From Amycolatopsis umgeniensis (lineage in GTDB: Bacteria > Actinomycetota > Actinomycetes > Mycobacteriales > Pseudonocardiaceae), in the NCBI RefSeq assembly GCF_014205155.1, contig NZ_JACHMX010000001.1:434001-498000 (forward strand): a DNA stretch of 64,000 nt. Direction: 5' to 3'. Position 1 is the stretch's first letter. Each line of letters begins with the position of its first letter. Positions 45,771 to 55,160 of the stretch are shown here, in pieces. A model generated the notes under the pieces. That model saw nothing but the letters and a program-made list of their open reading frames with translations, was not told where the DNA came from and ran no database searches. The translations under genes were made by a program, and so were the position numbers.

Positions 45771-48700
45771 TCAGCCGCCTGTCGGCACCCCCGCCCGCGC
45801 TTCCTGCGACGTCAGGGGACGCAGCGAAAGCGTGTACTCGTAGGTGCGGTCCTGCTGGACCTGACTGCGTTCCCGCACCGGGTTGGGCGTGTCCCCGACG
45901 CCGGTCACCGCGTGGCTCGCGTGCAGCGTGAACCAGCCCTTGTTGCGCTGCAACTGGAACGGGTACGCCGCCCGGTCGAGATCGTCGAACGGCGTCACGC
46001 TGACGTCGTTCGCTCCCCCGACCAGCAGGCCACCGGTCCGGCCGTCGGTGAGCAGCGCCCACCGGCTGTCGGTGTGGTTACCGTGGTCCTGCGGCCGGTG
46101 GTACTCGACGTACTGTTCGTCCACCGTGCTCGACTGCACGCCGATCGGCGTCCCGTCCTTGCGGTCGACGTAGCTCTCGGCCTTCCGCCCGTACCAGGCG
46201 AACCGGTCGTAGCGGTCCGGAACGGCGAGTGAGACGCCGATCCTGGGCAGGTACGGCAAAGTGCGCACGCTGCCCTGCGGCACCACCTTGTTGCCGAGGC
46301 TCAGCGTCCCGGTCCGGTCGACGGTGTAGGTCATCGTCTGGTCGAACCACGCCCCGGTGACGTCGGGCGCCGCGACCCGGCTGTCCACGATCACCTTCGC
46401 GCTTCGCGTCCCGTCCTTCTCGACACGGACACCCGTGACCGTGGTCTTCAACCGGTCCAGCCCGGCCTTGCGCCAGTCCTCGCCCTCGGCCCGGCCCCAG
46501 GCGAAGGTCTCGTTGCTGATCGGCGCCCGCCACGCGTCGAGCTTCGGACCCGCCGTCAGCAACTCCTTGCCCTGGTGCCGGATCGACGTCAGCGCGCCCG
46601 TGGCCTTGTCCACTTTGTACGTGACACCCGCCGCGGTCGTGGTCACCGAAGCCGTGTCCTCGACGACATCGACGGACTTCCCGTCGAGCGGCGTCCGGTC
46701 CAGGCCGGGAACCCGCTTGCCGCCCAAGGAGAACTGATCGTGCGCCAGGACGTGCCCCCGCGCGAGCATCGGCTCGCCCTGGGTCGTCACCGCTTCGACG
46801 GTGAGGAACCGCTCGCGATCGCCCGGATTCGCCGGAACCGGCAAGTAGATCTTCCCGGTCGACGCGGCACCGACCCGCAACGGCTGTTCGCCGCGCGCGA
46901 CGATCCGGGAGCCCTCCTGTACCCGCCATCGCAGGTTCAGCTCGTCGGTGCCCTTGAACTGCCGCTCGTTGGTCACCGACAGAGCACCGCCGGAGTAGGC
47001 GAACCTGAGCGGCTGATGCGCCCACGCCATCTGCGCGGTTTCCGGCTGCGCCGAACGGTCCGAACCGATCAGACCGTCCACACCGGACAGACTCGACCCG
47101 TAGGAGAGGTGACTCCCGCGATCGGTGACGCTGTCGAAGTCCAGGGCCAGCAGCGCGCCGCCTGCCGGAGTGCCACCGGACAACTCCGCGGCGGAAAGCG
47201 GCTTGTCGTAGATGCGGACATCATCGACGGCGCCGCGTCCCATCCACCCGATGCTCGACGGATCGTTCCACGACGTCTCGAAGTCGCGGCCGATGTTGAC
47301 CTCCGCCGACGACGAGTCGATCCCGCCGGTGAACGGTTTGCTCCCGATCTCCTTGCCGTCGAGGTAGAGCCGTAGGGCCGTGCCGTCGTAGGTACCGCTC
47401 ACCCGGTGCCAGTTGCCGTAGAAGTCGGCGGGCACCTTGGCCTGGACCGCCTGCCACGTTCCACTGTGGATGAAGAACTCCAGGGTGTCCTGCGTCTTCA
47501 TCTTGAGCGCGTACTGGTGATCGCCCTTGCCGAGGATGCGGAAGTCGCCGGTCCACTTCCCCGGCTTCACCCAAGCGTCGAGGGTGAGCGCCTTGCCGGT
47601 GATGTCGAGCTTCCGGTCGCGGTAGACCTCGACGAAATCGTCCAAACCGGACAGTCCCAGCGCCTTGCCGCGATGCCCTTCGACCAGATCCGGTTTCCCG
47701 GTCACATGCGCCGAGATGTTGTTGCCCGAAGAATCCGGCGTGGTCCGGATCCGTTGCCGGATGTTCTGCTCCGCCCAGTCCCAGATGAACCCGCCCTGGG
47801 TCTGGGGGTTCGCGCGGATGGTGTCCCAGAACTCCCGGAAGTTCCCCAGACTGTTGCCCATCGCGTGGGCGTACTCGCCGAAGATCAGCGGTTTGGTGGT
47901 GTTCTTCGCCTGTTCCTCGAATTTCTCCGGAGACGGATAGCGCGGCCCCCAGACGTCCGCGAAAGGAGCGTCGCCGTCAGGACTGTTGGACTGGTGGTAG
48001 ATCGGCCGGGTGGGCTCGTTCGCGTCGAGCCATTCCGCCAGCGCGAAGTGATGCGCGCCGAGACCCGCTTCGTTGCCGGTGTCCCACAGGAAGACACTCG
48101 GGTGGTTCTTGTCCCGCTCGACCATGCCGATCATGCGGTCGAAGAACGCGTCCCGCCAGGCCGGGTCGTTCGCCTGGCAGTAACTCGCGCAGTTCTCGTG
48201 GTTGTGGGTCTCGATGTCGATCTCGTCGTCGATCCAGAGCCCGTGCCGGTCGGCCAGTTCGTAGAAGTACGGGTCGGACGGATAGTGCGAGGTGCGGACG
48301 GCGTTGACGTTGAGCTGCTTCATCAGCGCGACGTCACGTTCCTGCGCCTTCCGGGGCACGTACCGACCGTGATCCGGATCGGTCTCCGCGCGGTTGACGC
48401 CCTTGAACAGCACTCGCTTCCCGTTGACCAGCAACTGTTTGTCGCGGATCTCGATCTCGCGGAAACCGACCGTCTCACTGGTGATGTGGGTGACGCGGCC
48501 GTCGGGCGCGGTCAGTGTGAGGACGGCCGTGTACAGGTTCGGCGTCTCGTCCGTCCACTTCGCGGGGTTGCGGACAGGCAGGCCCAACGCGGTCTTGCCG
48601 CCCGCGTCGACCTCCCCGCTCGTCGTCCCGACCTCCTTGCCCGCCGCGTCACGCAGGCTCAGGCCGACGCGGTGCCTGCCCGTCGTTCCGCCGGGTTTGG

Positions 48701-49520
48701 CGGCGACCTCGACCGCGGCCTTGAGAGTGGCGTCGGTATAGGTCGCGTCGAGGTCGGTCGTCAGCCCGACGTCCTGGATGAACGTCCCGGGCGCCGAGTG
48801 CAGGGTCACCGACCGGAAGATGCCGGAGTACCGCCACTGGTCGACGTCCTCGAGGTACGCCCCCGCGCTCCAGCGATGCACCTGTACGGCGATCCGGTTC
48901 GGCCCCGGCCGCAGCGCGGACGAGATGTCGAACTCCGCCGGCGTGTACCCGCCCTGGTCGTAGCCGATGTACTTCCCGTTAACCCAGACGAAGTACGCCG
49001 AGGTGACGCCGTCGAAGCGCAGGAATGTCCTGTTCTTCGTCCAGTCCGCGGGCAACGGGAAGTCGCGGACGTAGGCGCCTGTCGGGTTGACGTCACGCGG
49101 GACGCGCGGCGGATCGTCGGGCTGGATCTCGGTGGCGATGTTGCGGAAGATCGGGTGGTCCAGGCCGTCCGTCTGCCACGTATGCGGCACGGAGACCTCG
49201 CGCCAGCGTGACGCGTCGTAGCCGTCCTCGTGAAAACCGGCCTGGACCTGGGACGGGTTGTCCGCCATCGCGATCCGCCACTTGCCGTCGAGCGACATCG
49301 TGTACGGACTGCGTTCGTCGCGGCGGGCGGCGGCGGAGATGTCCGCGTACGGCTTCAGGAAGGCGTGCGGCGGCTCCTGTCCTTCCGCCACCTTTCGTGG
49401 ATCGTCGAGATAGGACTGGACGTCTCCTGGTGGGCCACCGGCCGCGGCCGGTGCTCCGGCCGCGACCAGGGAACCGGCGAGAACCGCCAGGACCAGGACC
49501 ATGGGGCGTGTTCGCAGCAC
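45771..49520 (-). CDS. Secreted GH2 beta-galactosidase with inserted LamG domain
   Basis: 1,249 residues from GTG 49520, eight bases after GGAGGT. Signal peptide 1-27. N-terminal GH2 sugar-binding domain (70-245), Ig-like domain (250-355), TIM barrel (360-600) with acid/base Glu484 (TGNEAG) and nucleophile Glu549 (FGEYAHAMGN). Residues 615-782 form a complete laminin-G/concanavalin jelly roll (LDAWVKPGKWTGDFRILGKGDHQYAL, GTYDGTALRLYLDGKEIG) inserted before the remaining lacZ-type domains 4-5, which end the protein. It would hydrolyse beta-galactosides outside the cell; the LamG is probably a glycan-binding module. Governed by the LacI product of the upstream gene. Confidence 0.93.
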   Translation of the reverse strand: MLRTRPMVLVLAVLAGSLVAAGAPAAAGGPPGDVQSYLDDPRKVAEGQEPPHAFLKPYADISAAARRDERSPYTMSLDGKWRIAMADNPSQVQAGFHEDGYDASRWREVSVPHTWQTDGLDHPIFRNIATEIQPDDPPRVPRDVNPTGAYVRDFPLPADWTKNRTFLRFDGVTSAYFVWVNGKYIGYDQGGYTPAEFDISSALRPGPNRIAVQVHRWSAGAYLEDVDQWRYSGIFRSVTLHSAPGTFIQDVGLTTDLDATYTDATLKAAVEVAAKPGGTTGRHRVGLSLRDAAGKEVGTTSGEVDAGGKTALGLPVRNPAKWTDETPNLYTAVLTLTAPDGRVTHITSETVGFREIEIRDKQLLVNGKRVLFKGVNRAETDPDHGRYVPRKAQERDVALMKQLNVNAVRTSHYPSDPYFYELADRHGLWIDDEIDIETHNHENCASYCQANDPAWRDAFFDRMIGMVERDKNHPSVFLWDTGNEAGLGAHHFALAEWLDANEPTRPIYHQSNSPDGDAPFADVWGPRYPSPEKFEEQAKNTTKPLIFGEYAHAMGNSLGNFREFWDTIRANPQTQGGFIWDWAEQNIRQRIRTTPDSSGNNISAHVTGKPDLVEGHRGKALGLSGLDDFVEVYRDRKLDITGKALTLDAWVKPGKWTGDFRILGKGDHQYALKMKTQDTLEFFIHSGTWQAVQAKVPADFYGNWHRVSGTYDGTALRLYLDGKEIGSKPFTGGIDSSSAEVNIGRDFETSWNDPSSIGWMGRGAVDDVRIYDKPLSAAELSGGTPAGGALLALDFDSVTDRGSHLSYGSSLSGVDGLIGSDRSAQPETAQMAWAHQPLRFAYSGGALSVTNERQFKGTDELNLRWRVQEGSRIVARGEQPLRVGAASTGKIYLPVPANPGDRERFLTVEAVTTQGEPMLARGHVLAHDQFSLGGKRVPGLDRTPLDGKSVDVVEDTASVTTTAAGVTYKVDKATGALTSIRHQGKELLTAGPKLDAWRAPISNETFAWGRAEGEDWRKAGLDRLKTTVTGVRVEKDGTRSAKVIVDSRVAAPDVTGAWFDQTMTYTVDRTGTLSLGNKVVPQGSVRTLPYLPRIGVSLAVPDRYDRFAWYGRKAESYVDRKDGTPIGVQSSTVDEQYVEYHRPQDHGNHTDSRWALLTDGRTGGLLVGGANDVSVTPFDDLDRAAYPFQLQRNKGWFTLHASHAVTGVGDTPNPVRERSQVQQDRTYEYTLSLRPLTSQEARAGVPTGG

Positions 49521-49664
49521 TGCGTTCGACCTCCAGGGGTTCAGCTGAGCAGGGAGCTGACAACGTTGACGATCTCGCACCACGACCCCGGGACGGAAGA
49601 CCAAGATCCTTCCAAGGTCGTAGGCCGAACAGGTGGCGGAATCAAGCGCACATCTTCTCCGTAC

Positions 49665-49678
49665 TGTTAGCGCTAACA
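49665..49678. promoter_or_regulatory. LacI-type operator of the GH2 gene
   Basis: TGTTAGCGCTAACA, a perfect 14-bp palindrome, 145 bp upstream of the GH2 start and 37 bp beyond the end of the LacI gene. A near copy lies before the LacI gene itself. Confidence 0.8.
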
Positions 49679-49714
49679 ATTTATCGTGAAGCACCCTGCG
49701 TTCAGGCATCGGGC

Positions 49715-50728
49715 TTACGAAATGCCCGTGCTCTCCCGCACGATCAACTCGGGAACCACCAGGTCACGGGCGCGTTCCTCACCGCCGTTCATCCGGCGGC
49801 GGAGCAGGTCGAACGTGCGCCTGCCGACTTCGACGAAGTCCTGGCGCACCGTCGTCAGCGGCGGTGTGTAGTAGGCCGCCTCCGGCACGTCGTCGAAGCC
49901 GACCACGCGCATCTCCCCGGGCACATTCACCCCGGCCTCGGTGCAGGCGCGGAGGAAACCGAGGGCCATCTGGTCGTTGGCCACGAACACCGCGTCCAGC
50001 CTTTTTTCGCCGACGAGGGATCGCCCCGCCGCGTACCCGGAACGCGCACTCCAGTCACCCCGGACGACCGGCGGGATCCGCGCGCCGTGCCGCCGCAGGG
50101 TCTCCCGCCAGCCGCGCTCACGGTCGAGCGCCTCCAGCCAGTCTTCGGGTCCGGCCACATGCCAGACGGTCTCGTGCCCGAGCCCGAGAAGGTGCTCGGT
50201 GGCGCGACGTGCGCCGTCGTACTGGTCGACCGAGATCACCGGCACCGGCGCCTTTCCCCCGCCGCCGACCGCGACGAGCGGCACGTCACTGGGCGCCGCC
50301 TCCAACGCCTTGCCCGCGGTGACGTGCGGCGCGATCACGACGATGCCCTCGACCGCCTGCCGTCGCAGGCGCTCCACCGCGTCGGTGATCGACGAGCGGC
50401 CCGGACGGCTGATGCTGGTGATGGTCGTCGCGTACCCGGCCTCGCGGGCGGCGTGTTCGATCCCGCTCAGCGTGCTGGCCGGCCCGTAGAGGTTGACCTC
50501 CAGCGCGACCACGCCGAGCGTGCCCGAACGGCCGGTGACCAGTGCGCGGGCGACCGAGTTCGGCCGATAGTCCAACTGCTCGATGGCGGCGTTGACCCGG
50601 ACCCGGGTCTCGGCGCGGACCGGTCCGGTGCCGTTGACGACCCGGGAGACCGTCATATGCGAAACGCCCGCGAGCGCGGCCACGTCGGTGAGACTGGCCT
50701 GCTTGCCCTCGGCGGTTTCGCGCGCCAT
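49715..50728 (-). CDS. LacI-family regulator of the beta-galactosidase
   Basis: 337 residues. LacI HTH and hinge (SLTDVAALAGVSHMTVSRVVNGTGPVRAETRVRVNAAIEQLDYRPNSVARAL), then a periplasmic-binding-protein-like sensor (VAVGGGGKAPVPVISVDQYDGARRATEHLLGLGH, VFVANDQMALGFLRA). GGGAGAG precedes ATG 50728. The operator pair TGTTAGCGCTAACA/TGTTAGCGATAACA, one before the GH2 gene and one before this gene, indicates it represses both. Confidence 0.92.
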   Translation of the reverse strand: MARETAEGKQASLTDVAALAGVSHMTVSRVVNGTGPVRAETRVRVNAAIEQLDYRPNSVARALVTGRSGTLGVVALEVNLYGPASTLSGIEHAAREAGYATTITSISRPGRSSITDAVERLRRQAVEGIVVIAPHVTAGKALEAAPSDVPLVAVGGGGKAPVPVISVDQYDGARRATEHLLGLGHETVWHVAGPEDWLEALDRERGWRETLRRHGARIPPVVRGDWSARSGYAAGRSLVGEKRLDAVFVANDQMALGFLRACTEAGVNVPGEMRVVGFDDVPEAAYYTPPLTTVRQDFVEVGRRTFDLLRRRMNGGEERARDLVVPELIVRESTGIS

Positions 50729-50771
50729 CGCGTGTCTCTCCCTGCCGGTACCGTGTCACGAGTGCCGCAAG

Positions 50772-50785
50772 TGTTAGCGATAACA
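50772..50785. promoter_or_regulatory. LacI-type operator upstream of the LacI gene
   Basis: TGTTAGCGATAACA differs by one base from the perfect palindrome before the GH2 gene; sits 44 bp upstream of the regulator start, fitting autoregulation. Confidence 0.78.
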
Positions 50786-50836
50786 CGACCTTGGTCAAGC
50801 GCTCCCCGAGTCACAGTCGGGTCACGGAAGCCCGGC

Positions 50837-51883
50837 TCAGCTGGAGGCGCGATGCGTGAGCGAGACCGGCAAGATCCGTTGGCGTGGCTTGAGTTCCCGA
50901 TCGTCCATCACTGCGAGCAGCGTCTCGACCATCGCGTGGACCTGCTCCCGCGGATCCTGGTGGACCGACGTCAGCGGCGGATCCATCTCCGGTGCCAGCG
51001 TCGCGTTGTCGTCGAAGCTGACGACGGCGACGTCCGACGGGATCCGCCGTCCGGCGGAATGCAGGGTGCGGAGCGCGCCGAGGGCCATCATGTCGCTGGC
51101 CACGAAGACCGCGTCGAGGTCGGGGCGCCGCGCGAGCAGGTTCGCCATCGCCTTCGCCCCGCCGGTCAGGGTGAAGTCGCCCTCCTCGACCAGGTCTGCC
51201 GGGTCGAGTCCGGCGTCGAGCAGGGTCTTGCGCCAGCCGGAAAGCCGGTCTATCGCCGCGCTCTGGTCCTGCGGACCCGCGATCGTCGCGATCCGGCGGT
51301 GACCCGCTTCGACCAGATGCGCGACAGCCAGCTTCGCGCCGCCCTCGTTGTCGAAGTCGACGACGTGGACACCGCGTTTGAGCCCGGCCGCCTGCCCGCC
51401 GTACACCACCGGGATCCTCAACTGCCGCAACGCCTTGGGCAACGGGTCGGTGCGGTGCGGCGCGAACACCAGCACGCCGTCGACGTGCCCGCCGTCCAGG
51501 AACCGCACCGTGCGGTCGAGGTCCTCCCGGGTATCGCTGAAGATCAAGACCATCTGACAGCCGATGTCGGCCAGCTCGCGGTAGCCCGCCCGCATGACCG
51601 CGGTGCGGTACGGGTCGTCGAGCAGCCGCGCCTCCGGCTCCGACAGCACGACCGCGACCGCACCGGTCCGCTTCGTCACCAGCGACCGGGCCGCCTGGTT
51701 CGGCGAGTAGCCGAGTTCCCTGGCCGCGGCCTGCACCTTCTCCCGGGAACGCGCGCTGACGTAGCCGTCGTCGTTCAACGCCCGGGACGCCGTCGAACGG
51801 CTGACCCCGGCGGACGCGGCGACGTCTTCCAGCGTCGGCCGGCCGTCTTCCCCTGGTCGAGGCCCCACCCGCGTCACCTTCAC
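50837..51883 (-). CDS. cebR: LacI-family cellobiose repressor CebR
   Basis: 348 residues from GTG 51883 (start least certain; GAAGG overlaps). LacI HTH and hinge (TLEDVAASAGVSRSTASRALNDDGYVSARSREKVQAAARELGYSPNQAARSLV), then the sensor domain (VVYGGQAAGLKRGVHVVDFDNEGGAKLAVAHLVEAGH, VFVASDMMALGALR). Divergent from the sugar ABC operon, with TGGGAGCGCTCCCA boxes in the gap, the exact operator known for Streptomyces CebR. Cellobiose-type oligosaccharides should release it. Confidence 0.88.
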   Translation of the reverse strand: MKVTRVGPRPGEDGRPTLEDVAASAGVSRSTASRALNDDGYVSARSREKVQAAARELGYSPNQAARSLVTKRTGAVAVVLSEPEARLLDDPYRTAVMRAGYRELADIGCQMVLIFSDTREDLDRTVRFLDGGHVDGVLVFAPHRTDPLPKALRQLRIPVVYGGQAAGLKRGVHVVDFDNEGGAKLAVAHLVEAGHRRIATIAGPQDQSAAIDRLSGWRKTLLDAGLDPADLVEEGDFTLTGGAKAMANLLARRPDLDAVFVASDMMALGALRTLHSAGRRIPSDVAVVSFDDNATLAPEMDPPLTSVHQDPREQVHAMVETLLAVMDDRELKPRQRILPVSLTHRASS

Positions 51884-51935
51884 CCTTCAGTGTCATCCGG
51901 ACACCCCCAGCTTAGTGTCCGGCGGCCCGGAGCAC

Positions 51936-52029
51936 TGAGAGCGCTCCCCTGATGGAAACGCTCTCATTACAAGCCCTTGACACGGCTCTACCTTGGCGAC
52001 AAACTCGGCGCATCCTGGGAGCGCTCCCA
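51936..52029. promoter_or_regulatory. Three CebR boxes and promoter of the cellobiose operon
   Basis: TGGGAGCGCTCCCA (52016-52029) is the exact CebR palindrome; TGAGAGCGCTCCCC (51936-51949) and TGGAAACGCTCTCA (51953-51966) are variants. A -35 TTGACA lies at 51977-51982 and CAAACT at 52000-52005 could be the -10, placing the perfect box at the transcription start. Control of both cebR and cebE is expected. Confidence 0.88.
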
Positions 52030-52060
52030 TTTTTCCGGTCATCGGCAAGGGGTAGGACAC

Positions 52061-53362
52061 GTGAGAACCATCCGGAACGGCCTGGTGCTGGCACTGGGTA
52101 TCACGATGACGGCGTTCGGCCTGGCGGCGTGCGGGGGTGACGACGGCGGGGCACCCGCCGCGTCGGACCCGAACGCGAAGGTCGAGCTGTCACTGGCGAC
52201 GTTCACCGAGTTCGGCTACGAGGAGCTCATTCCCGAATACGAACGGCTGCACCCGAACATCAAGATCACCCACCGCAAGACCGGCCAGGGCGGGCCGTAC
52301 CACCAGGACCTGATCACGAAGCTGGCGGCGGGCTCCGGCCTCGCCGACGTCACCGCTGTCGAGGAGGGGCACCTGTCGAACGTCCTCGACAAGGGCTCGA
52401 AGTTCAACGACCTGCCCGAGATCGGCCCGGCGGACGCCTCCCCCGGGCGCTGGCTCGGCTGGAAGTACGACGCGGCGAAGACCAAGGACGGCAAGGTCAT
52501 CGGCTACGGAACCGATATCGGTCCGCTGGCCATGTGCTACCGCGAGGACATGCTCGCCGCGGCCGGGCTTCCGACCGACCCCGAAGCGGTCAAGCCGCTG
52601 TTCGCGACCTGGGACAGCTACTTCGCCGCGGGCGACCAGTACGTGTCCAAGACCGGCGGGAAGGCGTGGTTCGACTCGGCGGCGCAGAACTTCAACGCCA
52701 TGGTCAACCAGCTGCCCACCGGCTACCTCGGCACCGACGACAAGCTGGCGCTCGAAACGAACCAGGGCATCAAGGACGCCTGGACCAAGGTGACCGGCGC
52801 CGTCTCGAAAGGACAGTCGGCCAAGCTGACCGCGTTCAGCAACGAGTGGAACTCCGGGTTCAAGCAGGGCGCGTTCGCGACCAAGGTGTGCCCCGCGTGG
52901 ATGCTCGGCGTGATCGAGGAGCACTCCGGTCCGGAGAACGCGGGCAAATGGGCGGTCACCGCGGCCTTCCCCGGCGGCGGCGGGAACTGGGGCGGCTCGT
53001 ACCTGACCGTGCCCACGCAGTCGAAGCATCCGAAGGAGGCGGCCGAACTCGCCGCCTGGCTGACCGCGCCCGAGCAGCAGATCAAGGCGTTCCAGGCGAA
53101 GGGCACCTTCCCGAGCCAGGTCAAGGCGCTGGAGGACCCGGCGCTGCTGGGCGAGACCGACGCCTACTTCGGCGGCGCCAAGATCGGCCAGTTGTTCGCC
53201 GAGCAGGCCAAGAAGGTCGCGAAGCCCCAGTACAAGGGCCCGGGCGACGGCCAGATCCAGGAGAACGCCTCGAGCCCGGCACTGCAGGCCGTCGAACAGG
53301 GCAAGTCCGCGGACGAGGGCTGGACGCAACTGCTCGACGCCGCGAAGAAGATCACGCGCTGA
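52061..53362 (+). CDS. cebE: Cellobiose/oligosaccharide ABC transporter binding lipoprotein
   Basis: 433 residues from GTG 52061 (AAGGGG upstream); a longer frame starts within the operators and was rejected. Lipoprotein signal with lipobox LAAC at about residue 23. Family 1 solute-binding protein of the CUT1 type: LSLATFTEFGYEELIPEYERLHPNIKI, LAAGSGLADVTAVEEGHL, VPTQSKHPKEAAELAAWLT. Captures cellobiose or beta-glucosides at the outer face of the membrane and hands them to the two permeases. No ATPase gene is in the operon; an MsiK-type shared ATPase is expected elsewhere. Confidence 0.9.
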   Translation: MRTIRNGLVLALGITMTAFGLAACGGDDGGAPAASDPNAKVELSLATFTEFGYEELIPEYERLHPNIKITHRKTGQGGPYHQDLITKLAAGSGLADVTAVEEGHLSNVLDKGSKFNDLPEIGPADASPGRWLGWKYDAAKTKDGKVIGYGTDIGPLAMCYREDMLAAAGLPTDPEAVKPLFATWDSYFAAGDQYVSKTGGKAWFDSAAQNFNAMVNQLPTGYLGTDDKLALETNQGIKDAWTKVTGAVSKGQSAKLTAFSNEWNSGFKQGAFATKVCPAWMLGVIEEHSGPENAGKWAVTAAFPGGGGNWGGSYLTVPTQSKHPKEAAELAAWLTAPEQQIKAFQAKGTFPSQVKALEDPALLGETDAYFGGAKIGQLFAEQAKKVAKPQYKGPGDGQIQENASSPALQAVEQGKSADEGWTQLLDAAKKITR

Positions 53363-53365
53363 CCG

Positions 53366-54346
53366 ATGACCGTCGTCGACAAGATCGCGCCGGAAGGGAA
53401 TGAGGCCGGGGCGCGCACACCGCCCCGGCCCACCCTCCGTCACCGGCTGAGCCGGTGGGACGTCAAGGTCTCGCCGTACCTCTACATCGCCCCGTTCTTC
53501 CTCGTGTTCGGGATCGTCGGGTTGTTCCCGCTGCTCTACACGGCGTACGTGTCGCTGTTCAGCTGGGAGGCGGGTGACGACGCCCCGGACTTCATCGGGC
53601 TCGACAACTTCAAGGAACTGTTCGCCGACACGCAGTTCTGGAACGCGCTCGAGAACACCGTCAGCATCTTCCTGCTCTCCAGCGTTCCCCAGCTGATCAT
53701 CGCGGTGCTCCTGGCCGCGTTGCTCAGCGCCAGGCTGCGCGGAGCGACCGGATGGCGCGTCGGTGTCCTGCTCCCCTACGCCGCCAGCCTGGTGGCGCTC
53801 GGGATCATCTTCGCGAATCTGTTCGGACCGAAGTACGGCCTGGTCAACGGTCTGCTGCAGACCCTCGGCCTCGACCCGGTCGACTGGCAGGCCGGGCGGT
53901 TCAGCAGCCACGCCGCGATCGCGATCATGGTGAACTGGCGCTGGACCGGGTACAACGCGCTGATCGTCCTCGCGGCGATGCAGGCGATTCCCAAGGAACT
54001 GCACGAGGCCGCCCTCATCGACGGCGCGGGCACGGCACGCCGGTTCTTCAGCATCACGCTCCCGTTGCTGAAGCCGACGCTGGTCTTCGTCACGATCACC
54101 TCGACGATCGGCGGGCTGCAGATCTTCACCGAGCCCAAGCTGTTCGACGCCATGCCGGGGTCGAACAACGGCGGTTCGTCCAACCAGTTCCAGACCGTGA
54201 CGCTGTACCTGTACCAAACGGCCTTCGAGAACTACGAACTCGGCTACGCCTCGGCGATCGCGTGGGTGCTGTTCGTGATCATCGTGCTGATCGCGCTGGT
54301 CAACTTCTTCCTCACCGGCAGGCTCGCGGCGGTGAAGAAGAAATGA
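53366..54346 (+). CDS. cebF: ABC sugar permease 1 (CebF-like)
   Basis: 326 residues, six hydrophobic segments, with the CUT1 EAA loop ELHEAALIDGAGTARRFFSITLPLLKP. Starts 4 bp after the binding-protein stop and overlaps the second permease by ATGA. Membrane channel half for oligosaccharide import. Confidence 0.9.
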   Translation: MTVVDKIAPEGNEAGARTPPRPTLRHRLSRWDVKVSPYLYIAPFFLVFGIVGLFPLLYTAYVSLFSWEAGDDAPDFIGLDNFKELFADTQFWNALENTVSIFLLSSVPQLIIAVLLAALLSARLRGATGWRVGVLLPYAASLVALGIIFANLFGPKYGLVNGLLQTLGLDPVDWQAGRFSSHAAIAIMVNWRWTGYNALIVLAAMQAIPKELHEAALIDGAGTARRFFSITLPLLKPTLVFVTITSTIGGLQIFTEPKLFDAMPGSNNGGSSNQFQTVTLYLYQTAFENYELGYASAIAWVLFVIIVLIALVNFFLTGRLAAVKKK

Positions 54347-55158
54347 CCAAACCACGCCGGTCCACCTACATCGTGCTCACGATCTTCGTACTGGGCTCGC
54401 TTTTCCCGTTCTACTGGTCGTTCCTGGTCGCCAGCCGGGACAGCGGGATGCTCACCGAACGCGTCCCGCCCTTCCTGCCCGGCGGGAACTTCTTCGCCAA
54501 CGCGGCGCGGGTGTTCGACACGGTGCCGTTCTGGAAGGCGCTCGCGAACAGCCTGCTCGTGTCCGGCACGGTCACCCTCACCACGGTGCTGTTCTCGTCG
54601 CTGGCCGGGTTCGCGTTCGCCAAACTGCGGTTCCGCGGCCGGAACGGGTTGTTCGTGTTCATCGTCATCACCCTCGCCGTCCCGACCCAGCTCGGCATCA
54701 TCCCGCTGTTCATGGCGATGTCGGAGTTCGGCTGGGCGGGCGGGCTGCAGGCGGTGATCGTGCCCAACCTGGTGACCGCTTTCGGCGTCTTCTGGATGCG
54801 TCAGTACACGGTGGACGCGGTGCCGTACGAACTGATCGAGGCGGCGCGGGTCGACGGCTGCAGCATGATCCGGATCTTCTGGAACGTCTGCCTGCCCGCC
54901 GTCCGCCCGGCGGCGGCGATCCTGGCGATGTTCACGTTCATGACGTCGTGGAACGACTTCCTCTGGCCGCTCGTGGTGCTGGACGCCGGCAACCCCACCG
55001 TCCAGCTGGCACTGGAGAAGCTGCAGAGCGGTTACTACGTCGACTATTCACTGGTGCTGGCCGGAACCACCTTGGCCACCATCCCGATCCTCATCGTCTT
55101 CCTCCTCCTCGGCCGCCAGATCGTGGCCGGGATCATGCAAGGTGCCGTGAAAGGGTGA
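54343..55158 (+). CDS. cebG: ABC sugar permease 2 (CebG-like)
   Basis: 271 residues, six hydrophobic segments; EAA loop ELIEAARVDGCSMIRIFWNVCLPAVRP. Overlaps the upstream permease by 4 bp and lies 3 bp before bglC. Partner channel half of the same importer. Confidence 0.9.
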   Translation: MTKPRRSTYIVLTIFVLGSLFPFYWSFLVASRDSGMLTERVPPFLPGGNFFANAARVFDTVPFWKALANSLLVSGTVTLTTVLFSSLAGFAFAKLRFRGRNGLFVFIVITLAVPTQLGIIPLFMAMSEFGWAGGLQAVIVPNLVTAFGVFWMRQYTVDAVPYELIEAARVDGCSMIRIFWNVCLPAVRPAAAILAMFTFMTSWNDFLWPLVVLDAGNPTVQLALEKLQSGYYVDYSLVLAGTTLATIPILIVFLLLGRQIVAGIMQGAVKG

Positions 55159-55160
55159 CC

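Noticed and set aside
47406..51952. 601- and 914-aa frames antisense to the GH2 and LacI genes
   Set aside because: Antisense GC-frame artefacts; the opposite strand codes for clear GH2 and LacI proteins.
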